This document shows, in pieces, positions 62,634 through 64,000 of a stretch of DNA of 64,000 bases (within the stretch, counting starts at the first letter, position 1; every line of letters starts with the position of its first letter). This DNA is from Saprospiraceae bacterium (GTDB lineage Bacteria; Bacteroidota; Bacteroidia; Chitinophagales; Saprospiraceae), in contig JAIPBL010000005.1 of assembly GCA_021739645.1 (NCBI GenBank), positions 1-64,000 of the forward strand, written 5' to 3'. Under the pieces are notes generated by a model, which saw only the letters and a list, made by a program, of their open reading frames with translations, did no database searches and was not told where the DNA came from. Made by a program: the position numbers and the translations under genes.

Positions 62634-62716
62634 ACTAGTTTTTAGCATAACCGGTCTTCAGGGGAGGCGGCTCGCAACTTCCTCTGGAAGCCATTTTTTA
62701 CCAAAAATCTTTTCCA

Positions 62717-63088
62717 ATGAAAAACCTCATCATTTTCATCCAAATTTCGCTGCTTTCTTTTTCTGTGATTTCCTGCGAAAAAAAAACCGTGGAGTTGCCA
62801 AGTAACAATGAAGAAGCAGGTACAATGCCACTACCGATTGCTATTCACAGTGATGTGTGCTACTGGGAGGGGGAATCGCTGACCGTGTTCAATCCCGAAA
62901 CAGGCAATTTCCAAACTTACAACCAGGACGTCTATGCTGTCGTTTGGAAAATCGGGGCGGAACAGGTCGGCTCCGGAACCCGTCTTGAGTGCGTTTGCGG
63001 AGCTACTTACACCGTCGTTGTGGAACAGGTAGTCACCGGAGCATCTGCCCAGATGGATTACACCGCCGTTGATTGCCGTGACAAATAG
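62717..63088 (+). CDS. Small lipoprotein of unknown function
   Basis: A 123-residue protein with a lipoprotein signal (SVISCEKK, Cys20). The mature part has four further cysteines (DVCYWEGE, LECVCGATY, AVDCRDK) and an Ig-like strand pattern (YAVVWKIGAEQVGSGTRLE). No family is recognised. It lies among secreted-protein genes and may be a surface-exposed accessory. Confidence 0.65.
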   Translation: MKNLIIFIQISLLSFSVISCEKKTVELPSNNEEAGTMPLPIAIHSDVCYWEGESLTVFNPETGNFQTYNQDVYAVVWKIGAEQVGSGTRLECVCGATYTVVVEQVVTGASAQMDYTAVDCRDK

Positions 63089-63231
63089 GTCACCTCGAAA
63101 ATTCAACTTCATACTATCGTTGGATGCGCCCTGGGCAACTAGGGCCATCCAATTTTAGCCGAACCGGGTCGTCCACAGGCCTTTCGCAGTTGTTGGCACC
63201 CTATCTTTCATTGCCTAAAAATCATTTCACC

Positions 63232-64000
63232 ATGAAAAAAGTAACCTTTTCCGCTTTACTGGCCGTGCTGTTTTTGGCGCTGCCAAATATTACCACTGCC
63301 CAAAATGCCCCCGACGACCAGTACTTCCTCGACTGGAACGCCAAGTGGCGCCAGGCCTGGATGGACGGGGACGTGGAGGCCTTCCGGGCCATGCTGCCCG
63401 ATGACCTTCAGGCCGAAGAAAACTCCAACAATCAGGGAGCTTTCAGTTTTTGGGCGCTCACCAAAGAATCCTACTTGCAAATGGTCGAACGTTACTCCTC
63501 GATTGAAAAGGCAAGGATATTGAAATGGGAGGATGCCACTCCGGGCAGTGTCTCCGTCCTTCGTTCTTCCGACGGGCAGACCGTCTGGTTGATTGACCAC
63601 AGCAAACTGGTGGAAGAGGGGGGCGGAGCGGGCAAACGGCAAATTGACTCAGTGAACCTAACCACCTACTTTACCTTTCAGCCCCGGGAAGGCCAATGGA
63701 TGCCCGTAACCATTTTTGAAAATTTGTTCCACATCAACCATTTCAACAGTTGGGGGGGCGTTGTCCAGCGGTGCAATGCAAGCGGTTGGTTTGGGAAAAA
63801 ATTCAGGTTCGAAGTGGCCGCCCGCCAAGCCTCCGATGAGCAGGGTGGAAGAGCTTATATCTGGGCAAGGGTGGACAAGGCCGATGGCACGGCTGGTTTT
63901 TTCAAAGACACCTACGACGCCCCCATCACCAGCACTGACTGGGCCACCTACACGATTGAAGGCATGGTTGATGAAAGCGCCACCAAACTGAGCATAGGTA
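63232..64000 (+). CDS. Secreted protein, N-terminal part (cut by window edge)
   Basis: An open frame of 256 codons runs off the window. It has a signal peptide (1-23, ending NITTAQ) and a 160-residue region, then a domain with FEVAARQASDEQGG, AYIWARVDKADGTAGFF and APITSTDWATYTIEGMVDE. That pattern resembles the CIA30/galactose-binding-like module found ahead of S41 peptidase or erythromycin-esterase-like domains in Bacteroidota. The catalytic part, if any, lies beyond 64000. Confidence 0.75.
   Translation, partial: MKKVTFSALLAVLFLALPNITTAQNAPDDQYFLDWNAKWRQAWMDGDVEAFRAMLPDDLQAEENSNNQGAFSFWALTKESYLQMVERYSSIEKARILKWEDATPGSVSVLRSSDGQTVWLIDHSKLVEEGGGAGKRQIDSVNLTTYFTFQPREGQWMPVTIFENLFHINHFNSWGGVVQRCNASGWFGKKFRFEVAARQASDEQGGRAYIWARVDKADGTAGFFKDTYDAPITSTDWATYTIEGMVDESATKLSIG

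Overview
The window looks like a chromosomal piece of a Bacteroidota bacterium, most likely of the Saprospiraceae/Chitinophagia side. The signs are type IX secretion sorting tails on secreted proteins, TAnnTTTG-type -7 promoter boxes, almost no Shine-Dalgarno sequences, an S6 ribosomal protein with a long helix-hairpin-helix tail, and spacers filled with long palindromes. The lineage is inferred from these features, not from a marker-gene tree.

Layout. 1-2.8 kb holds an RsmI-type methyltransferase and the rpsF-rpsR-rplI operon. 3-8 kb holds an NsrR-like Rrf2 regulator, a quinol-dependent nitric oxide reductase and a secreted haem peroxidase. 8-11.2 kb holds an APS/PAPS reductase, an unrecognised 605-residue protein and a QueD-type enzyme. 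11.2-35 kb is an anaerobic aromatic degradation locus built as two divergent operons. The leftward operon encodes hemerythrin, SDR, U32 protein, ferredoxin and a 4-hydroxybenzoyl-CoA reductase in which the 2Fe-2S and molybdenum subunits are fused. The rightward operon encodes BcrC, BcrB, BcrA and BcrD (class I, Thauera-type benzoyl-CoA reductase), an acyl-CoA ligase, an extra HgdB/BcrB-like protein, a fusion of a ketopantoate-reductase-like enzyme to a BcrAD/HgdC-type ATPase, a thiolase, Had, Oah, Dch and a 3-hydroxyacyl-CoA dehydrogenase/enoyl-CoA hydratase fusion. 35-41.5 kb holds DoxX, two copies of a MITE-like element, a MarR-DUF2024-protoglobin operon, a decayed Rrf2 gene, moaA and a two-gene NAD(P)-binding/unknown pair. 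41.7-56.4 kb is a nitrate respiration locus: porin, dihaem cytochrome, narGHJI, two NarK transporters, an AhpD-like protein, a hemerythrin and a Crp/Fnr regulator. 56.6-64 kb holds an MbnP/MbnH-like pair and a run of secreted proteins, the last cut by the window edge.

How it fits together. The genes describe a denitrifier that can activate, dehydroxylate and dearomatise (4-hydroxy)benzoyl-CoA without oxygen, open the ring and run beta-oxidation to glutaryl-CoA plus acetyl-CoA, passing electrons to nitrate through NarGHI and detoxifying or respiring NO through qNOR. MoaA serves both molybdoenzymes. Ferredoxin, hemerythrins and protoglobin fit low-potential, oxygen/NO-sensitive chemistry.

Most novel candidate: the pair at 24731-28086, a third HgdB-type subunit plus the reductase-ATPase fusion. 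It looks like a second ATP-driven low-potential electron transfer system inside a benzoyl-CoA operon. Also striking are the long inverted repeats that fill nearly every spacer of the operon, one of which encodes the last codons of the thiolase.
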